Shown here piece by piece: positions 12,898 to 20,884 of a stretch of 45,183 bases of DNA; positions within the stretch are counted from its first letter, which is position 1, and every line of letters begins with the position of its first letter. Both the position numbers and the translations under genes were made by a program. Location: positions 1 through 45,183 of IMG/VR virus record IMGVR_UViG_3300047476_000961; one strand, 5' to 3'. Source of the stretch: a virus. Under the pieces are notes generated by a model, which searched no databases, was not told the DNA's origin, and saw only the letters and a program-made list of their open reading frames with translations.

Positions 12898-14917
12898 CGT
12901 GGCAAAAATGGCACCAGAGGTAAGGGACATACACGTCCCAGCGCCGCTGCGCGACCTGCCGCTGTGGTGCGTGTGGGCGTACGAGCAGCACCCCGGCGAG
13001 GCGAAAGCGAGGAAAGTCCCGCAATACACTGCAGGCGGCCGCAGGCACGGCAAGCAGGGCTCACCCGAGGATCTGGCGAAGCTGACCACATTCGCTCTGG
13101 CCCGCGACGCTGCGGCGCGTAGGGGCATGGACGGCGTCGGCTTCGCCCTGACGCAGGAGGCGGGGATCGTCGCCTTGGACTTCGACAATTGCGTCGCCGA
13201 CGGCGTGGTCGATCCGATCGTCGCGAACCTTGTGCGAAATACTTACGCAGAATATTCGCCTAGCGGCAAAGGCGTACGCGCCTTCTTCTGGGGCGATCTG
13301 GGCAACCGCAAATGTTTCAGCAAGGATCACGCCTTCGCCGTAGAGACGTTCACGTCCAGCGGCTTCGTAACGGTGACAGGCAACATGCTGCCGATCGTCG
13401 ACCTGCTGGGCAATGAAGACCGCGTCGCCACACTACCGAACGAGGTTGAGGCGTACTGCCTGCAGCGCTTCGGCAGCGCCAAGCCGCAAGTGTCTTCAGA
13501 CCCAGCCGACGTCCTTGATACATTCGCACCGAAGATAGGCTTGACCCTCGACGAGAGTTACGACCTTCTCCAGCAACTCGACCCCGACATGCCCCGCCAC
13601 GATTGGGTGCGCGTGGCGATGGCCCTGTCTCATGAATATTCGCACAGCGAGGAGGCCTTCGACCTCTGGAACGACTGGTCGAGCTACGGCAGCAGCTACT
13701 CCAGCTATGAGAACACCCGTTACCAGTGGAACTCGCTGGAAGGTCGCCGAGGCTTCAGGCCAACGACCATGGCGTCCGTGATCAAGATGGCCAAGGATGT
13801 CGGAGCCCGCCCTTCCGAGGCAGGTAGCCGCAAAGAAGTGCTCGCCAAGGCCGAGGCGATCATGGCTGACCTGCCGAAAAAGAGTTTAGGCCGCTTCGGC
13901 CCGGTGCCGATATACGACCTCACCCAGCGCCCACCCATGTCATGGCTCATCAAGGGCGTGCTGCCCAAGGCGCGTCTGGGCGTCCTGTTCGGCGCGTCGG
14001 GCAGCGGCAAGACCTTCGTGGCTCTGGATCTGGCCTTCTCAATCGCGCGCGGCGTCGCGTGGCGTGAGAGACGCACGGGCAAGGGCAACGTCGTGATCAT
14101 CGCCGCAGAGGGTGGCAGCGGGATCGGCAAGCGCGCCGAGGCCTATGCGCAGCACTACGGCTTCGACCTGCGCGAGGTGGCCAATCTGCACGTCATCACG
14201 GCCGCGCCTAACTTCCTCGACGCGGACGACATTTCCGAAGTGCTGGCCGAGATCAAGAACCTCGGCGTGGACATCGATCTGATTATCATCGACACGCTGG
14301 CGCAGGTCACGCCCGGCGCGAACGAGAACACGTCCGAGGACATGGGCCGCGCGCTCGGCAACATCAACCTGCTGCACGACGCGACGGAGGCCATGAACCT
14401 TGTCGTCCACCACGCGGGCAAGGATCTCAGTAAGGGCTCGCGCGGCTGGTCCGGCCTGAAGGCCGCCGCCGACGTCCAGATCGAAGTGCTGCGTCACGAG
14501 AGCGGCGAGCGCGAGATCGTCATCGAGAAGATGAAGGACGGCGAGGACGGCCTGCGATGGGGCCTGAAGCTCGAAGTCATCGATCTGGGCATCGACCTAG
14601 ACGGCGACCCCGTGACCAGCTGCGTCGCAGTCCCAGCCGAGGGCGTGAAGCGCAAAGAGGACGCGGATGATCGCAAGGGCGTCAAGAAGCGCGGGCGCAT
14701 GGAGAACCACGTCCTCGAGGTCATGACCCTGTTCGACGACCGCAGCGTCGTCCCGGCGCACGAGCTTATCGACAAGGCCGTCGCCGATCTGCCAGAGCCC
14801 GAACCGGGCAAGCGCGACATCCGGCGGCAGTCGCTGGTGCGGGCGATACACAGCCTCAGCCGCGAGAAGGATGGCCCCCTTAAAATGGAGAACGGAAAAA
14901 TTTTCTTCTTTGAGTAA
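12890..14917 (+). CDS. Primase-polymerase / RepA-like helicase fusion
   Basis: A 675-residue replication protein predicted to make primers and unwind DNA. Residues about 20-190 look like a PrimPol domain, with metal-binding LDFDN (96-100) and SPSGKGVR (123-130). About 220-300 resembles PriCT-2 (PDMPRHDWVRVAMAL). About 345-560 is a RecA-like ATPase of the RepA/AAA_25 type: Walker A GASGSGKT (368-375), Walker B LIIIDTLA (464-471) and LVVHHAGKD (504-512). The C-terminal tail is probably a winged helix. No separate primase or helicase loader is seen nearby. Confidence 0.85.
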   Translation: MANVAKMAPEVRDIHVPAPLRDLPLWCVWAYEQHPGEAKARKVPQYTAGGRRHGKQGSPEDLAKLTTFALARDAAARRGMDGVGFALTQEAGIVALDFDNCVADGVVDPIVANLVRNTYAEYSPSGKGVRAFFWGDLGNRKCFSKDHAFAVETFTSSGFVTVTGNMLPIVDLLGNEDRVATLPNEVEAYCLQRFGSAKPQVSSDPADVLDTFAPKIGLTLDESYDLLQQLDPDMPRHDWVRVAMALSHEYSHSEEAFDLWNDWSSYGSSYSSYENTRYQWNSLEGRRGFRPTTMASVIKMAKDVGARPSEAGSRKEVLAKAEAIMADLPKKSLGRFGPVPIYDLTQRPPMSWLIKGVLPKARLGVLFGASGSGKTFVALDLAFSIARGVAWRERRTGKGNVVIIAAEGGSGIGKRAEAYAQHYGFDLREVANLHVITAAPNFLDADDISEVLAEIKNLGVDIDLIIIDTLAQVTPGANENTSEDMGRALGNINLLHDATEAMNLVVHHAGKDLSKGSRGWSGLKAAADVQIEVLRHESGEREIVIEKMKDGEDGLRWGLKLEVIDLGIDLDGDPVTSCVAVPAEGVKRKEDADDRKGVKKRGRMENHVLEVMTLFDDRSVVPAHELIDKAVADLPEPEPGKRDIRRQSLVRAIHSLSREKDGPLKMENGKIFFFE

Positions 14918-14924
14918 AAAGGGT

Positions 14925-14987
14925 ATTGCAATCTAAAATTGCATCCCCCATATGACGTGTCTCAGCAACACGAAAGACAGGAGTACC
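14925..14987 (+). promoter_or_regulatory. TTGCA-N8-TTGCA element plus leader, copy E
   Basis: TTGCA at 14926 and 14939, 13 bases apart. TCAGCAACACGAAAGACAG leads into GGAGTACC (14980-14987), two bases before the ATG at 14990. It lies directly after the primase stop and probably starts a transcript for the nuclease/SSB/polymerase genes. Confidence 0.55.
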
Positions 14988-14989
14988 AA

Positions 14990-15304
14990 ATGGCTACCAA
15001 CGCAAACACCATCGATCTGGCCGGTTCGGTCGTCGACCGCTTGGGCGACATCAAGGCGCAGATCGCCGAACTCAAGCAGGTCGAGGCCAACCTCGTCGCC
15101 CTGCTCATCAACACCGGTGACAAGGTCATCGAGGGCAGCAACTACCGCGCAGCCGTGTCGACCACGGCCGATCGCCAGTCGCTCGACCCGAAGGCTGCAG
15201 AGGCCAAGCTGCGTGAGCTTGGCGTCGACGGCCGCTGGTTCTCGAAGAACCAGAAGACGACGCGCGGCAGCACGTCGGTCCGCGTTTCGGCGCGCAAGTC
15301 GTAA
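14990..15304 (+). CDS. Hypothetical protein upstream of the nuclease/SSB genes
   Basis: A 104-residue protein with a helical N-terminus (LGDIKAQIAELKQVEANLVA) and a basic C-terminus (SKNQKTTRGSTSVRVSARKS). The start at 14990 is set by GGAGTACC. Homologues of this kind often sit just before DUF2800/DUF2815 genes in phages. It may be a replication accessory or DNA-binding protein; no motif confirms it. Confidence 0.75.
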   Translation: MATNANTIDLAGSVVDRLGDIKAQIAELKQVEANLVALLINTGDKVIEGSNYRAAVSTTADRQSLDPKAAEAKLRELGVDGRWFSKNQKTTRGSTSVRVSARKS

Positions 15305-15316
15305 CAGGGGGGTGCT

Positions 15317-15496
15317 ATGATCTGTAACGTACTTGCCGCCGAATACACACAGGGGAGCGCCAGTCGTTCCCCTGTGCTGGACCTCAACCGCATCGTCGAC
15401 GGGCACCGCACGCACGTCATCTCTTTCAGGGTAACCGGCAAGCGCGAGGCGCGTGCCCTTGCTAAGCAGTATGGAGCGAAAACTTGGAACTTCTGA
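15317..15496 (+). CDS. Hypothetical small protein
   Basis: ATG at 15317 (GGGGGGTGCT upstream), stop at 15496, 59 residues. The C-terminal half (VISFRVTGKREARALAKQYG) looks like a small alpha/beta fold. It fills the gap between two genes and overlaps the next by 13 bases. Function unknown. Confidence 0.6.
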   Translation: MICNVLAAEYTQGSASRSPVLDLNRIVDGHRTHVISFRVTGKREARALAKQYGAKTWNF

Positions 15497-15777
15497 ACGA
15501 CCGCAACTTCCTGCGGCAGCTCGAAGACATCGAGCTGATCCGCCGCGCGTATAACGACCCGACCGTCGAACTGTCCATCGTACTGGCCGAGCGCCTAGAG
15601 GCATCCTCGGCAGAGTATGAGGCGGAGATTGAAGAGCAGCGCGAACGCGCCGCCGAGTTCGAGCGTCAGGCGAACCAGCTCGACGACAAACTTTACCGCG
15701 CCGACAACGACCTCATGAAGCTCGAATGGCAAATTGAAGAACTGACAAAGGAGATAGAAGAATGGCGTACAAAGTAG
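15484..15777 (+). CDS. Hypothetical acidic coiled-coil protein (TTG start)
   Basis: A 97-residue protein. The start is TTG at 15484 with GGAG seven bases upstream, inside the preceding gene. From about residue 35 to the end it is a continuous, strongly charged coiled coil (EYEAEIEEQRERAAEFERQA, then KLEWQIEELTKEIEEW). It overlaps the next gene by 16 bases. Function unknown. Confidence 0.7.
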   Translation: MELLNDRNFLRQLEDIELIRRAYNDPTVELSIVLAERLEASSAEYEAEIEEQRERAAEFERQANQLDDKLYRADNDLMKLEWQIEELTKEIEEWRTK

Positions 15778-16151
15778 AAGTGACGGCCGACAGCCTGTCC
15801 GAACTGGCTGGCAAGGTGCTGGCCCTCGCGGCCCAGTTCCAAACCACGCAGGCCGAGGCACCGGTGGCCAAGGCTCCGGCACGCAAGGCCAAGGCGGCCG
15901 AACCCGCGCCTGAGCCGGTGGCACCAGAACCGGATCCTGAGCCCGAGGCAGTTGCGCCTGAGCCGACACCCGAACCCGAGGCAGCCGCCCTCGACTTCGA
16001 CAAGGACGTCGCCGCCCTCGTCCTCGAAACCTTGGCCGTCAAGGGCAGGGACGTCGTCAGCGGTATCCTAAGCCAGTTCGGCGTGGCCAAGGCCTCACAG
16101 CTTGACGAGAAGCTCTGGCCTGAGCTGATCGCCGCCCTGAAGGACGCGTAA
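15762..16151 (+). CDS. Hypothetical protein with Pro-Glu linker
   Basis: A 129-residue protein of three parts: an N-terminal helix (about 1-30), an Ala/Pro/Glu-rich linker (about 35-72; PEPVAPEPDPEPEA), and a C-terminal helical domain (ALVLETLAVKGRDVVSGILS, QFGVAKASQLDEKLW). The position directly before the DUF2800 nuclease and DUF2815 SSB suggests a replication or recombination accessory. The stop overlaps the next ATG by one base. Confidence 0.75.
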   Translation: MAYKVEVTADSLSELAGKVLALAAQFQTTQAEAPVAKAPARKAKAAEPAPEPVAPEPDPEPEAVAPEPTPEPEAAALDFDKDVAALVLETLAVKGRDVVSGILSQFGVAKASQLDEKLWPELIAALKDA

Positions 16152-17407
16152 TGGGCGACGGTGAGTATCACGCAAAACTGAGCCCCTCGGGCGCACATCG
16201 ATGGATGGCGTGCCCGGGGAGCATCGTCCTTGAGGCTTCCTATCCCGACAAGTCGAGTGTGTACGCGGACGAAGGCTCCGCCGCGCACCTGCTCGCTTCT
16301 TGGGCCCTGCGCGATAGGCTCGACCCCAGCAACTATCTGGGCGAGACTATTCGCGTGGGGGAGAACAGCTTCGTCGTCGACGCAGACATGTGCGACTACG
16401 TGCGTAGCTACACGCTTCTGGTACGAGAGTATGCGGAAGGCGGAGAGCTGCTCGTCGAGCAGGCCGTGCCGATCGATCACCTGACCGGTGAGCATGGCGC
16501 GACGGGTACGTCCGACGCGATCATCATGCACGCCGGCGCACGCCGCCTGACGGTCGTCGACCTGAAGTATGGCATGGGCGTGCGCGTCGACGCCGAGGAC
16601 AACCCGCAGCTGATGATGTACGCCCTCGGCGCGTATGAGTACGCATCGGTGCTGGCTGACTTCGACGAGATCGTCATGGTCATCCACATGCCGCGCCTCA
16701 ACCACGTCAGTGAGCACGTCATCTCGGCGCAAGAACTGCGGGAGTTCGCCGTAGAGGTCCGCACTGCCGCTGGCTTTGTACGTCTGGCGGAGAGCCTCGA
16801 TCTGACCGTAGGGGACGACATGACCGGGCCTTTCTTCAAACCCGGCGAGAAGCAGTGCCGCTTCTGCAAGGCGAAGGCAGACTGCCCAGCCCTACGTGCG
16901 GAGATGGCCGAGGTCGTCGCCAACAGCGGCGCGGCGACGATCGACGACTTCCGTGACCTTGTGCCGGTCGACGTGTCGGATGGCTTCGGCGACAACTACC
17001 TGTCGATCGCCATGAGCAAGGTCGGTCTGGTGGAGGACTGGTGCAAGGCCGTCCGCGCGGAGGTCGAGCGTCGCCTGTTCGAGGGCAAGGACGTGCCGGG
17101 CTACAAGCTCGTGCAGGGCAAGCGCGGCAACCGCAAGTGGGCCGACGAAGAAGACGCCGCCAAGGCGTTGAAGGCGGCTAGACTTAAGGACGCCGACATG
17201 TACAAGAAGATGTTGATCTCGCCGACCGAGGCGGAGAAGCGTCTGAAGGGATCCCCGCAGCAATGGGCGAAGGTGCTTGCGCACGTCACCCAGAGCGAGG
17301 GCAAGCCGTCTGTGGCTCCGGCCACTGACAAGCGGCCAGCATTGGCCGTAAGTTCGGTCGCGGATGATTTCCGTGACCTTGTGAAAACTGGTAAACTGGA
17401 GAACTGA
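16151..17407 (+). CDS. DUF2800 PD-(D/E)XK nuclease, Fe-S type
   Basis: A 418-residue Cas4/RecB-like nuclease. Motifs: SPSGAHRWMACPGS (11-24), GTSDA (119-123, Asp122), VVDLKYG (135-141, Asp137 and Lys139) and Gln153. Cys236, Cys239 and Cys245 together with Cys21 can hold a 4Fe-4S cluster, as in AddB/Cas4-like enzymes. It likely processes DNA ends during recombination-dependent replication. The DUF2800-DUF2815-PolA order is a known phage cassette. Length is normal for the family. Confidence 0.9.
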   Translation: MGDGEYHAKLSPSGAHRWMACPGSIVLEASYPDKSSVYADEGSAAHLLASWALRDRLDPSNYLGETIRVGENSFVVDADMCDYVRSYTLLVREYAEGGELLVEQAVPIDHLTGEHGATGTSDAIIMHAGARRLTVVDLKYGMGVRVDAEDNPQLMMYALGAYEYASVLADFDEIVMVIHMPRLNHVSEHVISAQELREFAVEVRTAAGFVRLAESLDLTVGDDMTGPFFKPGEKQCRFCKAKADCPALRAEMAEVVANSGAATIDDFRDLVPVDVSDGFGDNYLSIAMSKVGLVEDWCKAVRAEVERRLFEGKDVPGYKLVQGKRGNRKWADEEDAAKALKAARLKDADMYKKMLISPTEAEKRLKGSPQQWAKVLAHVTQSEGKPSVAPATDKRPALAVSSVADDFRDLVKTGKLEN

Positions 17408-17410
17408 GAA

Positions 17411-18022
17411 ATGTCAAATGAACCACGCCGCGCGATTACGCTCATGTTGAAAGACAAGCGTATCGGTTTCCCCGATCTGGCTGCACCGCGCTCTGTGCAA
17501 GGTGGCAAGCCGTCCTACGGGGCTCGTGTCATCCTCGAACAGAACGACCCTGACGTGAAGCTCATCGAAGCTGCCATGGAAGAAGTCGCCCGCTGGAAAT
17601 GGAAGGACAGCGCCGCCGACGTCGTCGAGATGTGCCGTGAAAAGGGCCGTCTTGCGCTGGACAAAAAGCCGTACCGCAACAAGGAAGGCAAGCCTTACGC
17701 TGGCTTCGAGGGTAAGTACTCGCTCGGTGTCAGCGCGCCGGAAAACAAAGCGCCCAGCCTGTTCGATGAACATGGCAAGGAGTACGGCAAAGACCTGCCG
17801 CGCGAGGCTGCTGCGAGCAAGTTCTACGCTGGCTGCTACGGCCACCTGAAGGTGGAGATATATCCGCTGCCGCGTGACGACGGCAACCGGATTTCCTGCG
17901 CCATTCTGGGCGTGATGTTCGCCAACGACGGGGAGCCGCTGTCTGGTGGTACGGGTCCGGCCACGGCGGATGATTTCGCAGGCATGGCTAAGGCCAAGCC
18001 GGACGCAGAGGACTTCCTCTGA
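17411..18022 (+). CDS. DUF2815 (Enc34-like) single-strand DNA-binding protein
   Basis: A 203-residue protein of the DUF2815 family, of which phage Enc34 SSB is the known example with an OB fold. Visible family features are AITLMLKDKRIGFPDL (9-24), YGARVIL, a Lys-rich centre and YAGCYGHLKVEIYP. The acidic tail ending DAEDFL resembles the C-terminal tip with which SSBs recruit partners. It sits between the nuclease and GapR genes and overlaps the next start by one base. Confidence 0.9.
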   Translation: MSNEPRRAITLMLKDKRIGFPDLAAPRSVQGGKPSYGARVILEQNDPDVKLIEAAMEEVARWKWKDSAADVVEMCREKGRLALDKKPYRNKEGKPYAGFEGKYSLGVSAPENKAPSLFDEHGKEYGKDLPREAAASKFYAGCYGHLKVEIYPLPRDDGNRISCAILGVMFANDGEPLSGGTGPATADDFAGMAKAKPDAEDFL

Positions 18023-18261
18023 TGCTGACAGCCAACGATCAGTTCCGCCTCTTCATCGAGCGCCTTGAGCGCCTTGCGGAAGAGAAGGCGGGCGTCGCCG
18101 AGGACATCAAGTGCGTCTTCAGCGAGATGAAGAGCAACGGCTATGACGTCAAGATCACCCGCGAAGTCTTGCGCCTGCGCAAGATGAGCAAGGACGATCT
18201 CGACCACCGTAACGCCCTGCTTCGCCTCTACGGCGAGCAGATTGGCCTAGACTTAATCTAA
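18022..18261 (+). CDS. gapR: GapR-like DNA-binding protein (DUF2312)
   Basis: A 79-residue protein matching alphaproteobacterial GapR: FRLFIERLERLAEEKAGVAE (8-27), DIKCVFSEMKSNGYDV, LRLRKMSKDDLDHRNALLRL and YGEQIGLDL. Caulobacter GapR forms tetramers that encircle overtwisted DNA and stimulate topoisomerases ahead of replication forks. Encoding it between SSB and DNA polymerase suggests that it helps phage replication or displaces host GapR. It is also the strongest clue to the host class. Confidence 0.92.
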   Translation: MLTANDQFRLFIERLERLAEEKAGVAEDIKCVFSEMKSNGYDVKITREVLRLRKMSKDDLDHRNALLRLYGEQIGLDLI

Positions 18262-18279
18262 GCCCACTACTATACACGT

Positions 18280-18323
18280 GTACCGCTGCGAACCCACGTG
18301 AACCCACGCGGACGCAGCGGTAC
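18280..18323 (+). promoter_or_regulatory. Hairpin with repeat-bearing loop before polA
   Basis: GTACCGCTGCG (18280-18290) and CGCAGCGGTAC (18313-18323) form an 11-pair perfect stem. The 22-base loop contains the direct repeat GAACCCACG twice in a row (18290-18298 and 18300-18308). A palindrome TACACGTGTA (18273-18282) overlaps the left arm. No U-tract follows, so it is not an ordinary terminator. Confidence 0.5.
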
Positions 18324-18367
18324 TACCCTCTCTTCAGGCGAGGGCCGCGAGATTAACGACCTAGGCT

Positions 18368-18393
18368 GGTACTCCTTCGGTTGTTGCTGATCC
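18368..18393 (-). promoter_or_regulatory. Inverted orphan copy of the leader and ribosome-binding site
   Basis: Read on the minus strand, this stretch is ATCAGCAACAAC (18391-18380) followed by CGAA and GGAGTACC (18375-18368), the same leader seen before plus-strand genes. No ATG, GTG or TTG lies at the usual distance, so nothing is translated from it. It may be a relic or part of a regulatory RNA. Confidence 0.55.
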
Positions 18394-18430
18394 TTCTCGC
18401 GGCCTTCACCTAAAGAGAGGAAGGATCAGC
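18386..18430 (+). promoter_or_regulatory. Hairpin covering the polA ribosome-binding site
   Basis: GCTGATCCTTC (18386-18396) pairs perfectly with GAAGGATCAGC (18420-18430) over a 23-base loop. The right arm overlaps GAGAGGAAGG, the only ribosome-binding site for polA (ATG 18435). In the RNA it would hide the site, so polymerase synthesis could be controlled at translation. Confidence 0.55.
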
Positions 18431-18434
18431 CCTC

Positions 18435-20399
18435 ATGAAAATTTTACATCTCGATCTCGAGACCTTTAGCACGACCAGCATAAAGGCGGGCGCGCACCGC
18501 TACGCCGAGGACGCCGAGGTGTTGCTCGTCGCCCTCGCCTTCGACGACCAGCCTGTGACCGTCTGGGAGACCGAGCGCCTGCCGCACTGGCGTGACGCCC
18601 TGCAGGCCGCGATCGACGACGCCGATCGCGTCGTGATCCACAACAGCGCCTTCGACCGCACGGTGCTGCGCCACGTCGGCGTGGACGTGCCCGTGGAGAA
18701 GATTATCGACACAATGGTCCTCGCACTGCTCCACGGCCTGCCCGGCTCTCTGGGGCAGCTCTGTGAGGCTCTGGGCGTGCCGCAGGACAAGGCCAAGGAC
18801 AAAAGGGGTAAGCGCCTCATTAACCGCTTCACAAAGCCCCAGCCGAAGAATATGAAGGTCCGTAGGGCTACCTCGGAGACCCACCCGGATGAATGGCAAG
18901 AGTTCATCGAATACGCCGCACTCGACGTGGACGCGATGCGAGACGTATTGGGGCGTCTGCCTCGATGGAATGATACTCCAAGTGAGCGCGAACTATGGCG
19001 ACACGACCAAAACATTAACGACCGTGGTATCGCCGTCGACGTTGAACTCGCGCAATCTGCTCTCCGAGCTTTCGACCGAGCTTTCGGAACTCTGGCCTCT
19101 CGTATCGAGAGACTGACGGACGGCGCGGTGAAGAGCGCCACGCAGCGCGACCGCATGCTCGAGTATCTGCGCGGGGCGGGCCTCGACCTCGGAGACCTGA
19201 CCAAGGACACGCTGGAGAGCGCCCTGAGAGGCGATCTGGATCCGAAGGTGCGTGAGCTGCTTGAGGTGCGCCAGCAGGCCGCTGCGACCAGCCCAGCGAA
19301 GTACAAGGCCCTGATCGACGCCGTATCGTCTGACGGCCGCCTGCGCGGCACGATCCAGTTCTCGGGCGCGGCGCGTACGGCGCGTGACGCGGGGCGGATC
19401 TTCCAGCCGCAGAACCTGCCACGCACGCCGGACTGGTTCGACGAGAAGGTGCAGGACATCACCGTGCGCGCCTTCAAGGCCGACGCGGACCACCTCATCT
19501 GGGACAATGTCAGCGAGCGCTGCAGCATGGCCGTGCGCGGCTCCCTGATCGCCCCGCGCGGCAAGAAGCTGGTCATCGCCGATCTGTCGAACATCGAGGG
19601 CCGCGTGCTGGCGTGGCTGGCTGGCGAGGAGTGGAAGATTAAGGCCTTCAGGGCGTATGATCACGGCGAGGGGCACGACCTGTATAAGGTGACGGCGGGC
19701 AAGATCCTCGGCAAGGATCCGGCCGACGTGACCAAGGAGGAGCGTCAGCTGCAAGGTAAGACCCCCGAATTGGCTGGAGGCTATCAGGGTGGCGTCGGGG
19801 CGTACCGTGTCATGGGCGGGCCAGTCTTCGAGGCGATGGACGACGAGGCCATCCAAGCGATCGTCTGGGCGTGGCGCAAGGAGCATCCGAAGACCAAGTC
19901 ACTGTGGTACGACATTGAGGCTGCAGCCAAGGGGGCGATAAAGAAGCCCGGCACTGTAACCGAGGTGCGCGGCGGCCTGCTGCGCTTCGACGTAAAGACA
20001 GACGGCTTCGGTCGTGATTGGCTGCGCATGCGCCTGCCCTCGGGCCGGTATCTGTGCTATGTCGACGCGGAGATCGACAGGGAGGGGCGCATCACCTACA
20101 GCGGCGTCAACCAGTACACGCGCAAGTGGCAGACGCTCGACACGTACGGCGGCAAGCTGACCGAGAACGCGGTGCAGGCGATCGCACGCGACGTCTTCAT
20201 GACGGGCATGCGCCGGGCGGAGGAGCACAACTACCTAGTCGTCCTGCGCGTGCATGACGAGCTGGTGTGCGAGGTGCCCGACCACAACGGCTACACGGCC
20301 GAAGTTCTGGCTGGCCTGATGTCGACCAACCCGGGCTGGGCGATCGGCCTGCCCCTGTCGGCCGCAGGCTTCGAGACGCGACGATACCGGAAGGAGTGA
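18435..20399 (+). CDS. polA: DNA polymerase, family A, with 3'-5' exonuclease
   Basis: A 654-residue replicative polymerase. The exonuclease domain has DLET (7-10), HNSAFD (69-74) and YAALD (160-164), so proofreading residues are intact. The polymerase domain has motif A as IADLSNIEGRV (Asp near 384), motif B around RQLQGKTPELAGGYQGG (about 437-453) and motif C VHDE (about 605-608). There is no 5' nuclease domain, as usual for phage polymerases of this group. Translation may be limited by the hairpin over its ribosome-binding site. The polymerase core differs from host Pol I in motif A. Confidence 0.96.
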   Translation: MKILHLDLETFSTTSIKAGAHRYAEDAEVLLVALAFDDQPVTVWETERLPHWRDALQAAIDDADRVVIHNSAFDRTVLRHVGVDVPVEKIIDTMVLALLHGLPGSLGQLCEALGVPQDKAKDKRGKRLINRFTKPQPKNMKVRRATSETHPDEWQEFIEYAALDVDAMRDVLGRLPRWNDTPSERELWRHDQNINDRGIAVDVELAQSALRAFDRAFGTLASRIERLTDGAVKSATQRDRMLEYLRGAGLDLGDLTKDTLESALRGDLDPKVRELLEVRQQAAATSPAKYKALIDAVSSDGRLRGTIQFSGAARTARDAGRIFQPQNLPRTPDWFDEKVQDITVRAFKADADHLIWDNVSERCSMAVRGSLIAPRGKKLVIADLSNIEGRVLAWLAGEEWKIKAFRAYDHGEGHDLYKVTAGKILGKDPADVTKEERQLQGKTPELAGGYQGGVGAYRVMGGPVFEAMDDEAIQAIVWAWRKEHPKTKSLWYDIEAAAKGAIKKPGTVTEVRGGLLRFDVKTDGFGRDWLRMRLPSGRYLCYVDAEIDREGRITYSGVNQYTRKWQTLDTYGGKLTENAVQAIARDVFMTGMRRAEEHNYLVVLRVHDELVCEVPDHNGYTAEVLAGLMSTNPGWAIGLPLSAAGFETRRYRKE

Positions 20400-20400
20400 C

Positions 20401-20661
20401 ATGCTGACCCAGCTCAACCCGACGATACCACTTGAGACGTCGCGCGGGCGGGGCTACGCTCTGGCAGTCATCGACTACGGCATGGAGCACAACCTGCTTT
20501 GGGTCGTGGCGCTGGACGAGGGCGGCGAGATCTGGTGCGTGCCCAACGCCGAGGTGCGGGCGCAGAAGAACTGGACGGCAGGGAGGCGAGATGACACCGG
20601 CGGCCAAGATACAGGAATACATCAAGAAGCGCGTGCAGGGGAGTGGCGGGAGCTACCGTAA
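20401..20661 (+). CDS. Small conserved phage protein between polA and VRR-NUC
   Basis: An 86-residue protein whose first 60 residues (MLTQLNPTIPLETSRGRGYA, then VIDYGMEHNLLWVVALDEGG) match a small protein I know from many phages next to this replication cassette. Its function is unknown. The last 23 residues overlap the VRR-NUC gene in another frame (71 bases) and look random, so the end probably drifted. The start lies 1 base after the polA stop. Confidence 0.78.
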   Translation: MLTQLNPTIPLETSRGRGYALAVIDYGMEHNLLWVVALDEGGEIWCVPNAEVRAQKNWTAGRRDDTGGQDTGIHQEARAGEWRELP

Positions 20662-20884
20662 GGTGCGCTGGGAGGGGCGGCGTGGCTGCCCTGACTGCTT
20701 CGTCTGGTGGCAGTGGCCCATGGCCGCCTTCATCGAGGTCAAGGCTGGCCGCGATCGGCTACACCCCCTGCAGGCGCGTGAGATCGCCCGCATGCGCGAC
20801 TGCGGGATCCCCGTCTACACCGTCTCGACCACCGAGGACGTGGACGTTGTTTTGTCCATGATAAAAAACATGTTGCAATGCTGA
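20591..20884 (+). CDS. VRR-NUC domain nuclease
   Basis: A 97-residue stand-alone VRR-NUC protein, the Holliday-junction or structure-specific nuclease type of the PD-(D/E)XK fold. Motifs: KVRWEGRRGCPDCFVW (Asp in GCPD, about 31-34), FIEVKAG (Glu and Lys, about 45-51) and LHPLQAREIARMRDCGIPVY. The ATG at 20591 is preceded by GGGAGGCGAG. It probably resolves branched DNA before packaging. It lies between polA and a zinc-finger protein, as in related cassettes. Confidence 0.92.
   Translation: MTPAAKIQEYIKKRVQGSGGSYRKVRWEGRRGCPDCFVWWQWPMAAFIEVKAGRDRLHPLQAREIARMRDCGIPVYTVSTTEDVDVVLSMIKNMLQC

Noticed and set aside
12894-14931. Minus-strand frames opposite the primase-helicase gene
   Set aside because: They are basic, motif-free shadows of a gene with clear PrimPol and Walker motifs.
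18280-18323. tRNA gene or intrinsic terminator before polA
   Set aside because: The stem-loop lacks the cloverleaf arms of a tRNA and has no U-tract after it.
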